64,000 bases of DNA from Archangium lansingense (lineage in GTDB: Bacteria > Myxococcota > Myxococcia > Myxococcales > Myxococcaceae), in the NCBI RefSeq assembly GCF_026626635.1, contig NZ_JAPNKA010000001.1, forward strand, positions 11,578,501 through 11,642,500. The letters are read 5' to 3'. A program made the translations under genes and the position numbers. The notes below the pieces were generated by a model. It did no database searches. It was not told the DNA's origin and saw only the letters and a program-made list of their open reading frames with translations. Below are positions 45,745 to 55,811 of the stretch, in pieces; position 1 is the first letter of the stretch, and every line of letters starts with the position of its first letter.

Positions 45745-48700
45745 TCACCTGTGACGTGATGACGAGGCCGCGGCTCCCATGATGGGGGTCGCGGTTTCTG
45801 TTTTTGTGTGCCCCAGTTCCAGCACTCGTGCTCCCTCTGCCTCGAAGCACTCGCGCATCCACGGGTGGCAGGTGAAGGCGATGACCTGGTGGTGCTCGGA
45901 CAGGTGGGACAGCAGCTCGAGTGTGCTCCGAGTCCGCGCCAGGTCGAAGTTCACCAGGATGTCGTCCACGATGAGCGGTAGCGCCCCTCGCGTCTCACCG
46001 AAGTCCTGGATGACCGCCAGTCGGAACGCCAGATAGAGCTGCTCCCTCGTGCCTCGCGAGAGCTGCTCGGCGCTCCAGTCCCTACGCGCATCGCTCACCC
46101 GGAGCTCGCGCTTGCCTCCCGCCGGGATGAACACCCGTCGATACCGGCCCGCCGTCAGCGTCGCGAAGTGCTCCGAGGCAAGCTGGATGACCCGCGGCTG
46201 TTGCTCCTCCTCGAAGCGTCGCCTCGCCCGCGCCAGCAGTCCCAGCGCCAGCCGATCCGTGGCGTAGCGTGTCGCCAGCTCCGCCGCACGAGCCCGCAGC
46301 CGCTCTTCCTGGATGCGCAGCACCGCCAGTTCCTCGTCCTTCTCCCAGTGCTCGAGCTGGCTTCGGGCGGAGCCGTACTCGGTGTGCAGTTCCTTCAGGT
46401 GCTTGGCGCAGGCGGGTTCCTGCATTCGCAGTTGCCCCAGCTTCTCCTTCAACTGCTCCTCGCCTCCCGCTGCCAGGATGGCCTCCCGCGCCGCGGGCTC
46501 CTCCAGGCCCGTGGCGGCCTCGATGCGCCAGGTCAACTCACGCACGCGCCGGGTCAGCGCCTCGAAGTGCGCCGCCTGCTGCGCCCGCTGGCGGAAAGTC
46601 TCCTCGGTGTCGGAACCGCCCCGGGCCAGCAGCGCCGCCAAGGCCTGCTCCTCGGACTCCCGGAGCCGTACGTACCGCGCCCTGTCCCCGGCCCACTCAT
46701 CCGTGCGCGCTCGCAGCGTCCGAGCCTCCGCGTCCTGCGTCTTCAGTTCCTCCAGCGCCGAGGCCACCCGGGCGGCCACCGCCTCCACGGCTCCCTCCGG
46801 AAACCCCGCCTCCCGAGCCTCTTCGAGCAACCGGGAGGCAACCGCGTCACAGGCCGCCTCGTCCGCGGTCAGGGCCCGCTCGTCCGCGTCCAGGTCCGCC
46901 AGCCGCTGCCGCTGCTCGGCCGCGTCGCGCCACAGCGCCAACGCACGCTGCGGAGAGAGGTCCGTAGGAAAGCCCCGCGCCTCCAGCAGCGCCTCCAACT
47001 CCATCCGGAGCGTCCGCACCAGCAGGTCCGCCCGCCGCCCCGCCAGCTCCGCCGCCTGCGCCTCGCGCACCACGCCGTCCCGCTCCGCCTCACGCGCCTC
47101 TCGCTCGCGCCCGAGGTGCTCCACCCGCTCGGCCTGCCGCAGCGCCTCCGCCAGCGCCGCCTCCGCCCCGGCGAGCCCGTCCACCGGTACTCCGGGAGCC
47201 AGGCCCGCCTCGCTCGCCGCTGCCGCCAGCTCCCGCTCCAGCCCCAACAGCCGTCCCGACAAGGTGTCCAGCGCCGACTGCAGCCGGGCCAGTTCCTGCG
47301 CACGTTGTTGCTGGCGCGCGGCGTGGGCCTCCACGTTCCGCTGGTGGCTCCGCACCGAGCGCACGTAGCCGAGCACCAGCGGGACGACGAGCAGCAGCGC
47401 GCCCAGCAGGGCCATCGCCCCCTCCAGCGCTCCCGCGTGGAGAGCCATCGCGCCCACCCACACCACCGCCACGCCCGCGCCGAGCAGCACCAGCCAGGGC
47501 GCGGGCGCCGCTCCGGGCTCCGGTTCGGCCTGGGCACGCAGGGCCTGGAGCCGCTGCCGCTGCTCGTCCCGCTGCGCCGCGACCTGGTCCCTCTCCACTC
47601 GCAGCAGCCTCGAGCGGCTCAGCGCGGCCTGCCGCTGGCGCAGCTCCGCCGCGGACACGTCCGGAAGCTTCGTGCGCTCTGCCTGGAGCCGCGCCAGGGA
47701 GGCCTCGATGCGCTCCCGCTCCACGCGGGCCCGTCCGAGTGCCACCTCCGCCTCACGCCGCTCGGCCTCCGCCTTCGCCAGCCGGTCCGCCAGAGACTCC
47801 AATGAGCCTCGCGCCGCCGCTCCCAGCTCCAGCGCCAGCAAGCCGGCCGCGTCCACCGCCAACCCCAGTCCACCCAGGGCATGCGCTACCTCGCGGTGCC
47901 TCGCCTCGAGCGCAGCGCGGCGGCCCGGCAGCGCCCGCAGCAGTTCGGCCCTCGCGGTGAAGGCCAGCAGCGCCAGGCGCAGCCCCTCCTCCCGCTCCCG
48001 TACCGCCGAGGCCGCCGACAGCCTGGTCAGCTCCGCCGCGCCCGTGGACAACAGCTCCTCCACGCGGGCCTGCTGGGCCCGGGCCTCCTTCCACCGCTGG
48101 AGCAGCTCCTCCAGCCGCGCCTCACCTCCGGGCGGAAAGGCCGACAGGTCCGGCAGCGAGGCCAGCTCTGTCCTCAGCCGCCCCAACTCCCCCAGCTCTC
48201 CGAGCACCGCTTCCAGGCGGGACAGCCGTCCCAGCTCTCGCGCGATGTGCTCCTGGCGGGCCACCGCCTCCTCCTGCTGCCGCCCCAGGGAGGCCAACCG
48301 CTCGCGCTCCTCGAAATACTTCTCCGGCCGGTCCTTCAGCGCGTCCAGCTGCGCCCGCACCTCCTCCAACTGCACGAGGAGCTGGTTGAGCTCGGGATTC
48401 TTCCCGCCCTTCTTGAAGAGGCCCTCGGCGCGCTTCTCCAGATGCTTCTCCACCTCTGGCAGCCTGCGCGCGCCCCTCAGTCCGGCCGCGAAGAGTGCCC
48501 GGGAGACGCCATCCTCCTCCACCAGCTTCTCGAAGCTGGACAGCTCGTCCAGGCTGAAGGCAAACACCTCGCAGAACAGCTCCCGCGACACGTGCGCCAG
48601 TGCCTCGTCCAGCCGAGAGGAGGGCAGCTCCTGCCCCTCTGCGCTGAGCACCGTCACCGCCGTCTTCCCGCGCTTGTCCGCGACCCGGCGCACCACCAGC

Positions 48701-48948
48701 GGGCCCGCCCCCGACCTCACGCACAGCTCGCCACCGAAGGCCCCCGACTCGGGCTCGTACCGGGACTCCGAGCGGCCACGCCTCTCGAAGCCGAACAGCA
48801 TGCCGCGGAGGAACGCGAGCAGCGTGCTCTTGCCCGCCTCGTTCGGCCCGTACAGCAGGTTGAGGCCCGGCCCCAGCTCCAGCTCGTAGCCGGAGAAGTG
48901 GCCGAAGCCGTGCACCTTCAGCACGTCGATTCGCAGGCCCCCACTCAC
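45745..48948 (-). CDS. YhaN/SbcC-like AAA ATPase
   Basis: A 1067-residue SMC-like ATPase that works with the adjacent nuclease in DNA-end processing or repair. Walker A GPNEAGKST is at about 32-40. Long coiled coils follow, interrupted at about 478-535 by hydrophobic segments (PWLVLLGAGVAVVWVGA, ALLGALLLVVPLVLGYV), as in YhaN. The C-terminus has the signature LSRGTREQLYLAFRLAV and Walker B LPLIVDDILVNFD. GTG 48948 overlaps the stop of the nuclease gene (GTGA), a tight pair like sbcD-sbcC. The membrane-like insert distinguishes it from classical SbcC. Confidence 0.9.
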   Translation of the reverse strand: MSGGLRIDVLKVHGFGHFSGYELELGPGLNLLYGPNEAGKSTLLAFLRGMLFGFERRGRSESRYEPESGAFGGELCVRSGAGPLVVRRVADKRGKTAVTVLSAEGQELPSSRLDEALAHVSRELFCEVFAFSLDELSSFEKLVEEDGVSRALFAAGLRGARRLPEVEKHLEKRAEGLFKKGGKNPELNQLLVQLEEVRAQLDALKDRPEKYFEERERLASLGRQQEEAVARQEHIARELGRLSRLEAVLGELGELGRLRTELASLPDLSAFPPGGEARLEELLQRWKEARAQQARVEELLSTGAAELTRLSAASAVREREEGLRLALLAFTARAELLRALPGRRAALEARHREVAHALGGLGLAVDAAGLLALELGAAARGSLESLADRLAKAEAERREAEVALGRARVERERIEASLARLQAERTKLPDVSAAELRQRQAALSRSRLLRVERDQVAAQRDEQRQRLQALRAQAEPEPGAAPAPWLVLLGAGVAVVWVGAMALHAGALEGAMALLGALLLVVPLVLGYVRSVRSHQRNVEAHAARQQQRAQELARLQSALDTLSGRLLGLERELAAAASEAGLAPGVPVDGLAGAEAALAEALRQAERVEHLGREREAREAERDGVVREAQAAELAGRRADLLVRTLRMELEALLEARGFPTDLSPQRALALWRDAAEQRQRLADLDADERALTADEAACDAVASRLLEEAREAGFPEGAVEAVAARVASALEELKTQDAEARTLRARTDEWAGDRARYVRLRESEEQALAALLARGGSDTEETFRQRAQQAAHFEALTRRVRELTWRIEAATGLEEPAAREAILAAGGEEQLKEKLGQLRMQEPACAKHLKELHTEYGSARSQLEHWEKDEELAVLRIQEERLRARAAELATRYATDRLALGLLARARRRFEEEQQPRVIQLASEHFATLTAGRYRRVFIPAGGKRELRVSDARRDWSAEQLSRGTREQLYLAFRLAVIQDFGETRGALPLIVDDILVNFDLARTRSTLELLSHLSEHHQVIAFTCHPWMRECFEAEGARVLELGHTKTETATPIMGAAASSSRHR

Positions 48949-50201
48949 GCCACGTCCTCCTCGTTGAGCTGCTCCACCACCTGCACACTCGCCTGCTCCA
49001 CCAGCTCCGGACGGGGTGCGTCCAGGACCTCCACGCCCAGCCGCCGCAAGCGCTGTCCTAGCGCACGCAGCTCCGCATCCTCCCTCCACAACGCCTCCAG
49101 CGCCTCCGGCTGCGCCACCAGTGCCTCGGCCTCGGCCAGCAGCGTCCCGGAGAAGCCACCCGCCAGGCGCACCGCCTCGAGGTCCAGCTCAGGCCGGCTC
49201 GCATCGCGCAGGGACTCCAGCAGCACCGGCGGATGGCGCAGGGCGAGCTGCTCGCGCAGGTCCGCCTCCAGTTGGGTGAGTGCATCAGGTCCGGACAGCT
49301 CTCGGTGCAGCGGCCCCCGGCCCGTGAGCGTGAGGCGCACCGCGTGCCCGTCCAGCGCGTCCGGGCAGCTCGCGTCCACCTGCTCCGTCACCGCGGCCAC
49401 GAGCCCATCCAGCGACCCGAGCCCCGTGAGCCCCACCTCCAGCCGGTGCCAACGCACCTGGTCCACCGCGACGAAGCGGCGCCGCGTCCTCCCTTCCTCC
49501 ACCTCCACCAGCACACAGCCGCGCTCACCCGGCTCGTTCACGTGCCGCCCCTGCGGGTTTCCCGGGTACACGGCCACCGCGCCCCCCGCGAGCGTGTACT
49601 CGGCGCGTGTGTGCACGTGGCCCAGCGCCCAGTAATCCAGGCCCCGCGCGCTCAGCTCCTCCACGGTGCAGGGCGCGTAGTTGGCGTGCCCCTCCACTCC
49701 GCCCAGGTTCGCGTGCAGCAGGCCCACCGTGAAGTCCGGCGCCGTCCGACGGAAGCGCGCCGACAGGTTCTCGCGCACCTCCACCTCTGGATAGGAGACG
49801 CCCTGTACCCGGCACAGCAGCCGCCCCTCGCGGCGCACCTCCACCTCTTCCCACTCCGAGCCAAACACCTTCACCGACTCCGGCAGCCCGAGCGCTCCCG
49901 TGTCCCCGCTCAACGGATCATGGTTGCCGTGGACAATGAAAGTCTGGATGCCCGCCACATGCAGCCGGTCCAGCTCCCGCCGCAGCGCCAGCCGCGCGCG
50001 CACCGAGCGGTCCTTCGCATCGAAGAGGTCCCCCGCCAGCAGCAGGAAGGCCACGTGCTCGCGCAGGCACAGGTCCACGATGCGGGAGAAGGCCCGGAAG
50101 GTGGCTTGCTGAAAGATGCTCAGCAGTCCCGAGTCGGCGGGCACGCCGCGGAAGGGAGTATCCAGGTGCAGATCGGCGGCATGGACAAACTTGAAGCGCA
50201 T
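48945..50201 (-). CDS. YhaO/SbcD-like DNA repair exonuclease
   Basis: A 418-residue metallophosphoesterase-type nuclease. Metal motifs: AADLHLDTPF (about 8-17), LLLAGDLFDAKDRS (about 53), VHGNHDPLSG (about 87) and the C-terminal histidines LLHAN and LGHVHTRAEY. The nuclease core ends at about 270 and a capping C-terminal domain follows. It starts the operon with the ATPase gene, overlapping by four bases. By family, it acts on DNA ends with the ATPase. Confidence 0.9.
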   Translation of the reverse strand: MRFKFVHAADLHLDTPFRGVPADSGLLSIFQQATFRAFSRIVDLCLREHVAFLLLAGDLFDAKDRSVRARLALRRELDRLHVAGIQTFIVHGNHDPLSGDTGALGLPESVKVFGSEWEEVEVRREGRLLCRVQGVSYPEVEVRENLSARFRRTAPDFTVGLLHANLGGVEGHANYAPCTVEELSARGLDYWALGHVHTRAEYTLAGGAVAVYPGNPQGRHVNEPGERGCVLVEVEEGRTRRRFVAVDQVRWHRLEVGLTGLGSLDGLVAAVTEQVDASCPDALDGHAVRLTLTGRGPLHRELSGPDALTQLEADLREQLALRHPPVLLESLRDASRPELDLEAVRLAGGFSGTLLAEAEALVAQPEALEALWREDAELRALGQRLRRLGVEVLDAPRPELVEQASVQVVEQLNEEDVA

Positions 50202-50413
50202 CGCGGCTCCGCACAGTAGCCGTCCTGGAACTGCGCACCAGTAACCCCGGGTTCCAGATTCGGCTGGAATTCCCGAGGAGGGATTTCAGGAATTCACCCG
50301 TCTGTCACGTCCACGAGACGGGAGCGCGATGCGTCATCCGGGGGGGAACTTGCGACGAAGTACCAGCCAGTGGAAGGCTTCTCTCGCCGTAAAAATCCGC
50401 CACTGGAGTATTG

Positions 50414-53400
50414 ATGACCCCCATCTCTTCCTGGTCGAGCCGGCTCGTCCTGGCTCTGCTCGCGCTCCAGTTCGCGAGCGCGTGTGATCCGAATCCCCCA
50501 CCCGTTACGCCGCCCGCGGATACGACGCCTCCGTCGACCCGGATCTCCCCGCAGGGTGGAACCTTCAAGGAGAGCGTCTCCGTGACGCTGCTGTGCGATG
50601 ACGGCACGGGCAGCGGCTGCGACGCCACGTACTACACCACCGACGGCTCCGCGCCCTCCACGAGCTCGACGCGCTACTCGGCCCCGGTGGCCCTCACGCA
50701 GAACGGCACGGTGAAGTTCTTCTCCGTGGACAAGTCGGGCAACGCGGAGAGCGCCCAGAGCCAGGCCTTCGTCGTGGACTCGGCGCCGCCCACCACCACG
50801 GCCACCCCGGCCGGCGGCGCGTACAACGCCCCCCAGAGCGTCGCGCTCGCGTGCGATGACGGCACCGGCAGCGGCTGCGCGACCACGCACTACACCACCG
50901 ATGGCTCCGAGCCCACTACCAGCTCGCCGACCTACACCACGGCCATCTCCATCACCGCCACCACCACGCTGAAGTTCTTCTCCGTGGACAAGCTCGGCAT
51001 CTCCGAGCCGGTTCACACCGAGACGTACACGCTCGAGACCGACGCGCCCACCACCACGGCCACCCCGGCCGGCGGCCTGTACAACACCCACCAGAGCGTC
51101 GTGCTGAGCTGCAACGACGGCACCGGCAGCGGCTGCGCGGCCACGCACTACACCCTCGACGGCTCCACGCCGACGACCAGCTCTCCCGTCTACTCCGCGG
51201 CCCTCTCCCTCACCGCCAACACCACGCTGAAGTTCTTCTCCGTGGACCAGGCCGGCAACGCCGAGGCGGTCCGCACCGAGACGTACAACATCGACACGGC
51301 GGCCCCCATCACCACGGCCACCCCGGCTGGCGGCCTCTTCAACGTCAGCCAGAGCGTCGTGCTGAGCTGCAACGATGGCACCGGCAGCGGCTGCACGGCC
51401 ACGCACTACACCCTCGACGGCTCCACGCCGACGACCAGCTCGCCGACCTACACCGCGGCTCTCTCCATCACCACCACCACCACGGTGAAGTTCTTCTCCG
51501 TGGACCAGGCTGGCAACTCCGAGGCGGTCCGCACCGAGACGTACAACATCGACACGGTGGCCCCCACCACCACGGCCACCCCGGCCGGCGGCCTATACAA
51601 CGCCCACCAGAGCGTCGTGCTCGCGTGCACGGATGGCTCGGGCAGCGGATGCGCGGCCACGCACTACACCCTCGACGGCTCCACGCCGACGACCAGCTCT
51701 CCTGTCTACTCCGCGGCCCTCTCCCTCACCGCCAACACCACGCTGAAGTTCTTCTCCGTGGACCGGGCCGGCAACGCCGAGGCGGTTCACACCGAGACGT
51801 ACAACATCGACACGGCGGCCCCCACCACCACGGCCACCCCCGCTGGCGGCCTCTTCAACGCCCACCAGAGCGTCGTGCTCGCGTGCACGGATGGCTCGGG
51901 CAGCGGCTGCGCGGCCACGCACTACACCCTCGACGGCTCCACGCCGACGACCAGCTCTCCCGTCTACTCCGCGGCCCTCTCCCTCACCGCCAACACCACG
52001 CTGAAGTTCTTCTCCGTGGACCGGGCCGGCAACGCCGGGGCGGTCCGCACCGAGACGTACGAGATCGACACGGCGGCCCCCACCACCACGGCCACCCCGG
52101 CCGGCGGCCTCTTCAACGCCAGCCAGAGCGTCGTGCTCGCGTGCACGGACGGCTCGGGCAGCGGCTGCGCGGCCACGCACTACACCCTCGACGGCTCCAC
52201 GCCGACGACCAGCTCGCCGACCTACTCCGCGGCTCTCTCCCTCACCGCCAACACCACGGTGAAGTTCTTCTCCGTGGACCGGGCCGGCAACGCCGAGGCG
52301 ATTCACACCGAGACGTACGAGATCGACACGGCGGCCCCCACCACCACGGCCACCCCGGCCGGCGGCCTCTTCAACGCCCACCAGAGCGTCGTGCTCGCGT
52401 GCACGGATGGCTCGGGCAGCGGCTGCGCGGCCACGTACTACACCCTCGACGGCTCCACGCCGACGACCAGCTCTCCCGTCTACTCCGCGGCTCTCTCCCT
52501 CACCGCCAACACCACGGTGAAGTTCTTCTCCGTGGACACGGCCGGCAACGCCGAGGCGATTCACACCGAGACGTACGAGATCGACACGGCCGCGCCCACC
52601 ACCACCGCCACCCCTGCGGCGGGTACGTACGGCGGCTCCCAGAGCGTGGTGCTGGCCTGCAACGACGGCACCGGTAGCGGCTGCACGGCCACGTACTACA
52701 CCACCGACGGTTCCACGCCGACGACCAGCTCGCCGGTCTACTCCGCGGCCCTCTCCATCACCGCCGACACCACGGTGCAGTTCTTCTCCGTGGACACGGC
52801 CGGTAACGCCGAGGCCGTGCAGGTGGCCGCCTACGTCATCGACACGTCGGCGCCGTCCGTGTCCGCCGCTCCCCTGGGCGGCACCTACCGCACCGCGCAG
52901 AGCGTCGTCCTGAGCTGCACCGATGGCTCCAGCGGCAACTCCTGCTCCGCCATCTACTACACCACCGATGGCAGCACGCCCTCCGCGAGCTCGGCGACGT
53001 ACTCCAGCCCCATCTCCGTGACGGCCAACATCACCCTCAAGTTCTACGCGGTGGACTCGGTGGGCAACGCCAGCAGCGTCCGCACCGAGACCTATACGAT
53101 CGACACGGTGGCGCCCACGAGCTCGGCCATCCCCTTCGGTGGCTCCTACGGCGGCACGCAGTCCGTCACGCTGCTGTGCACGGACGGCTCGGGCACCGGC
53201 TGCACCGCCACGCACTTCACCGTGGATGGCAGCACGCCCACGCGCTCCTCCAGCAAGTACACCGCGCCCCTCACCATCGCCGCCAACACCACGCTGAAGT
53301 TCTTCTCCGTGGATGCCGCGGGCAATGACGAGAGCGTGCACACCGAGACGTACGTCATCGACACGGTGAAGCCGACGGTGGCCGCGGCCCCGGCCGGTGG

Positions 53401-55720
53401 CCTCTACACCACCGCGCAGAACGTCACCCTGACCTGCACCGACAACGCCTCGGGCAGCGGCTGCGCCTCCATCCACTACACGCTCGACGGCAGCGCGCCC
53501 ACCACGGGCTCGGCCACGTACACCGCGCCGATCGCCATCTCCGCCGACACCACCCTCAAGTTCCTGGCGGTGGACAAGGTCGGCAACGTGAGCACCACCC
53601 ACACGGAGGTGTACGACTTCGACACGGTCGCGCCCACCACCTCGGCCACCCCTGCGGGCGGCACGTACCGCACCGCGCAGAGCGTCACCCTGGCCTGCAC
53701 CGATGACACCGGCGGCAGCGGCTGCGCGAACACGTACTACACGCGCGATGGCAGCACGCCGACCACGGGCTCGACGCGCTACACCGCGGCCATCTCCATC
53801 TCCGCCACCACCTCGCTGAAGTTCTTCTCCGTGGACACGGCGGGCAACGCGGAGGCCGTGAAGACCGTGACGTACGTCATCGACACGGTGGCGCCCACCA
53901 CCACGGCCACTCCCAAGGGCGGCACGTACGCCTCGGCCCAGAGCGTCACCCTGGCCTGCTCCGACAGCAACACCGGGTGCGCGGCCACGTACTACACGCT
54001 CGACGGCAGCGAGCCCACCACGGGCTCGACGCGCTACACCGCGGCCATCGCCATCTCCGCCACCACCTCGCTGAGGTTCTTCTCCGTGGACGTGGCGGGC
54101 AACGCGGAGGCCGTGAAGCCCGAGACGTACAACTTCATCAATCCGGCCGACATCTCGGCGAACATCGCCGCCATCCGCAGTCAGCCGGACGGTGCCATCA
54201 ACCAGCCCGTGACCTACGCGCTCGTCACCTATACGAAGCCGCTCACCGGTACCGCCGCCAACGACCCCGCGGGCTTCTTCATCCAGGGCGAGAAGAACGG
54301 TCCGGCCGTCTTCGTCGCGGTGGACCCGGCCACGCTCACCCCCGTGCCCGCGGTGGGTGACCGCGTGACCTTCTTTGCCACCGAGCGGGCCACGTCGGGC
54401 GGCATGGTGCGCGTCACCAAGATCGACACCACCTCCTTCACCGTGCACAGCACCGGGGAGTCGGTGGACTTCCTCCGCAACGACGTGAGCAATGTCGACC
54501 TGGCCACCAACGGCGGGGCTGACTATGAGAGCGAGCTCATCACCCTCAGTGGCACGGTGAGCAGCGCCTTCGTCGCAGCCAGCACGGGGAACGTCTCGGC
54601 GAGCATCGTGACCCTGGGCAACACCGCCAATAGCAACGGCCTCAAGCTGCGCATCACCAACGCGGTGCAGGACGCGCTCGACGTGGTGCAGAACTGCTCC
54701 GTCACCACGAATGCTCCCATGTGGCGGTTCGTCAATGCGACCAACAACCAGGCCCAGCCCTCCGCCTGGGCAACCAGCGACCTCACCGTTCATTCGTGCC
54801 CGGCTCCCAAGGTCACGAGTGCCACGGCCACCAGCAGCACGAGCGTCGTGGTGAACTTCGACCGGCATGTCGACCCTGCCAGCGTGCTCGCCAATGGCAG
54901 CCAGTTCGCCATCAACAACGGACTGGTGGCCTCGGCCGCCACCGTGACGGGCCGCCAGGTCCAGCTCACCACCTCCACGCAGGTGGGAGGCACGGGCTAC
55001 ACGGTGACGGCGGCCTCCAGCGTGAAGGACACCGCGGGCGGAGGCGTCGATGCGGCGGCCAACAACGCCAGCTTCAACGGCTACCGGGTGCCCGCCCGGC
55101 TCCTCATCAACGAGATGAACCCCAACATCTCGGGCGGTAAGGACCTCATCGAGCTGCTCGTGGTGCAGGCGGGCACCGTGGAGAACATGACCCTGGTGGC
55201 GGATGGCACCTCCACCCCGCTCGCCACGCTGCCCAACATCTCGGTGGCGGCCGGTGACATCATCGTGGTGCACCTCACTCCCGCGGCCGGCGACCTCTCG
55301 GAGACCACCGGGAAGGCGCAGTACCCCGCCACCTACAACTACGACACGGCGTGGGATGTCGTCGGGAGTGCCACGGGCCTTGGCGTCAACTCGAACCGCG
55401 TCATCCGGATGAAGGATGCTACGGGGAACACGCAGGACGCTGTTCCTTTCGTAGCCCCCGGCCAGACGGTTACCCAGTACCCGGGGCAGCTCCAGGCCAT
55501 CCAGGCCGAGGGACTCTGGCTGCCGGCTAACTGCGGCGGGGCGCTCTGCACGTACACCACCGCCCCGACCGCCGTGGAAGTCGGCGTGATCTGGAGCGGC
55601 CTCGCGTCCTCGACCACCGGTAAGTCGATGCAGCGCCTGGCCGGAGGGGTGGACACGAACCAGGCCAGTGACTGGTCGAGTTCGAGCACTTCCTCCTCGT
55701 TCGGCCTGCCCAACCCGTAG
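50414..55720 (+). CDS. Giant lipoprotein with 14 tandem chitobiase-C-like repeats
   Basis: A 1768-residue protein: lipobox ASAC (Cys about residue 25) after a 24-residue signal peptide. Residues about 35-1240 hold 14 copies of an 86-residue module of the CHB_HEX_C type, each with APTTTATPAGG, QSV.L.C.DG.GSGC, HYT.DGSTPTTSS and KFFSVD.AGNAE. The last 520 residues differ: an OB-like part (NPADISANIAAIRSQ), an Ig-like/Big_5 part (FDRHVDPASVLANGSQ) and a lamin-tail-type domain (LLINEMNP). Probably an adhesin, surface lipoprotein or matrix protein. ATG 50414 follows GGAG by six bases. Confidence 0.85.
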   Translation: MTPISSWSSRLVLALLALQFASACDPNPPPVTPPADTTPPSTRISPQGGTFKESVSVTLLCDDGTGSGCDATYYTTDGSAPSTSSTRYSAPVALTQNGTVKFFSVDKSGNAESAQSQAFVVDSAPPTTTATPAGGAYNAPQSVALACDDGTGSGCATTHYTTDGSEPTTSSPTYTTAISITATTTLKFFSVDKLGISEPVHTETYTLETDAPTTTATPAGGLYNTHQSVVLSCNDGTGSGCAATHYTLDGSTPTTSSPVYSAALSLTANTTLKFFSVDQAGNAEAVRTETYNIDTAAPITTATPAGGLFNVSQSVVLSCNDGTGSGCTATHYTLDGSTPTTSSPTYTAALSITTTTTVKFFSVDQAGNSEAVRTETYNIDTVAPTTTATPAGGLYNAHQSVVLACTDGSGSGCAATHYTLDGSTPTTSSPVYSAALSLTANTTLKFFSVDRAGNAEAVHTETYNIDTAAPTTTATPAGGLFNAHQSVVLACTDGSGSGCAATHYTLDGSTPTTSSPVYSAALSLTANTTLKFFSVDRAGNAGAVRTETYEIDTAAPTTTATPAGGLFNASQSVVLACTDGSGSGCAATHYTLDGSTPTTSSPTYSAALSLTANTTVKFFSVDRAGNAEAIHTETYEIDTAAPTTTATPAGGLFNAHQSVVLACTDGSGSGCAATYYTLDGSTPTTSSPVYSAALSLTANTTVKFFSVDTAGNAEAIHTETYEIDTAAPTTTATPAAGTYGGSQSVVLACNDGTGSGCTATYYTTDGSTPTTSSPVYSAALSITADTTVQFFSVDTAGNAEAVQVAAYVIDTSAPSVSAAPLGGTYRTAQSVVLSCTDGSSGNSCSAIYYTTDGSTPSASSATYSSPISVTANITLKFYAVDSVGNASSVRTETYTIDTVAPTSSAIPFGGSYGGTQSVTLLCTDGSGTGCTATHFTVDGSTPTRSSSKYTAPLTIAANTTLKFFSVDAAGNDESVHTETYVIDTVKPTVAAAPAGGLYTTAQNVTLTCTDNASGSGCASIHYTLDGSAPTTGSATYTAPIAISADTTLKFLAVDKVGNVSTTHTEVYDFDTVAPTTSATPAGGTYRTAQSVTLACTDDTGGSGCANTYYTRDGSTPTTGSTRYTAAISISATTSLKFFSVDTAGNAEAVKTVTYVIDTVAPTTTATPKGGTYASAQSVTLACSDSNTGCAATYYTLDGSEPTTGSTRYTAAIAISATTSLRFFSVDVAGNAEAVKPETYNFINPADISANIAAIRSQPDGAINQPVTYALVTYTKPLTGTAANDPAGFFIQGEKNGPAVFVAVDPATLTPVPAVGDRVTFFATERATSGGMVRVTKIDTTSFTVHSTGESVDFLRNDVSNVDLATNGGADYESELITLSGTVSSAFVAASTGNVSASIVTLGNTANSNGLKLRITNAVQDALDVVQNCSVTTNAPMWRFVNATNNQAQPSAWATSDLTVHSCPAPKVTSATATSSTSVVVNFDRHVDPASVLANGSQFAINNGLVASAATVTGRQVQLTTSTQVGGTGYTVTAASSVKDTAGGGVDAAANNASFNGYRVPARLLINEMNPNISGGKDLIELLVVQAGTVENMTLVADGTSTPLATLPNISVAAGDIIVVHLTPAAGDLSETTGKAQYPATYNYDTAWDVVGSATGLGVNSNRVIRMKDATGNTQDAVPFVAPGQTVTQYPGQLQAIQAEGLWLPANCGGALCTYTTAPTAVEVGVIWSGLASSTTGKSMQRLAGGVDTNQASDWSSSSTSSSFGLPNP
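50525..54130 (+). repeat. Tandem array of 14 repeats of about 258 bases
   Basis: The period is 258 bases (86 codons) in the most similar copies. Copies 5 to 8 (51560-52590) are near identical at DNA level, with differences of a few bases; outer copies have diverged. The pattern suggests copy-number change by recombination. Confidence 0.9.
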
Positions 55721-55736
55721 TCCGTAGTCAGTCCGT

Positions 55737-55765
55737 GGGAGGGGCCGATCACTCCGGCTCCTCCC
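55737..55765 (+). terminator. Possible terminator hairpin after the repeat lipoprotein
   Basis: GGGAGGGGCC (55737-55746) pairs with GGCTCCTCCC (55756-55765), ten pairs including one G-T, nine-base loop. No T-run follows; the next sequence is repeat copy 6. Confidence 0.35.
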
Positions 55766-55769
55766 GCGG

Positions 55770-55790
55770 CCCTCTCCCAAAAAGAGAGGG
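55770..55790. repeat. Palindromic intergenic repeat, copy 6
   Basis: CCTCTC followed by an A-rich loop and GAGAGG: ccctctcccaaaaagagagg. The shortest copy; only the palindrome core remains. Confidence 0.5.
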
Positions 55791-55811
55791 AGCAGGTACG
55801 GTGCGAGGACC

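Noticed and set aside
50525..54130. CRISPR-like tandem array
   Set aside because: The 258-base repeats are contiguous with no unique spacers and translate in frame as protein modules.
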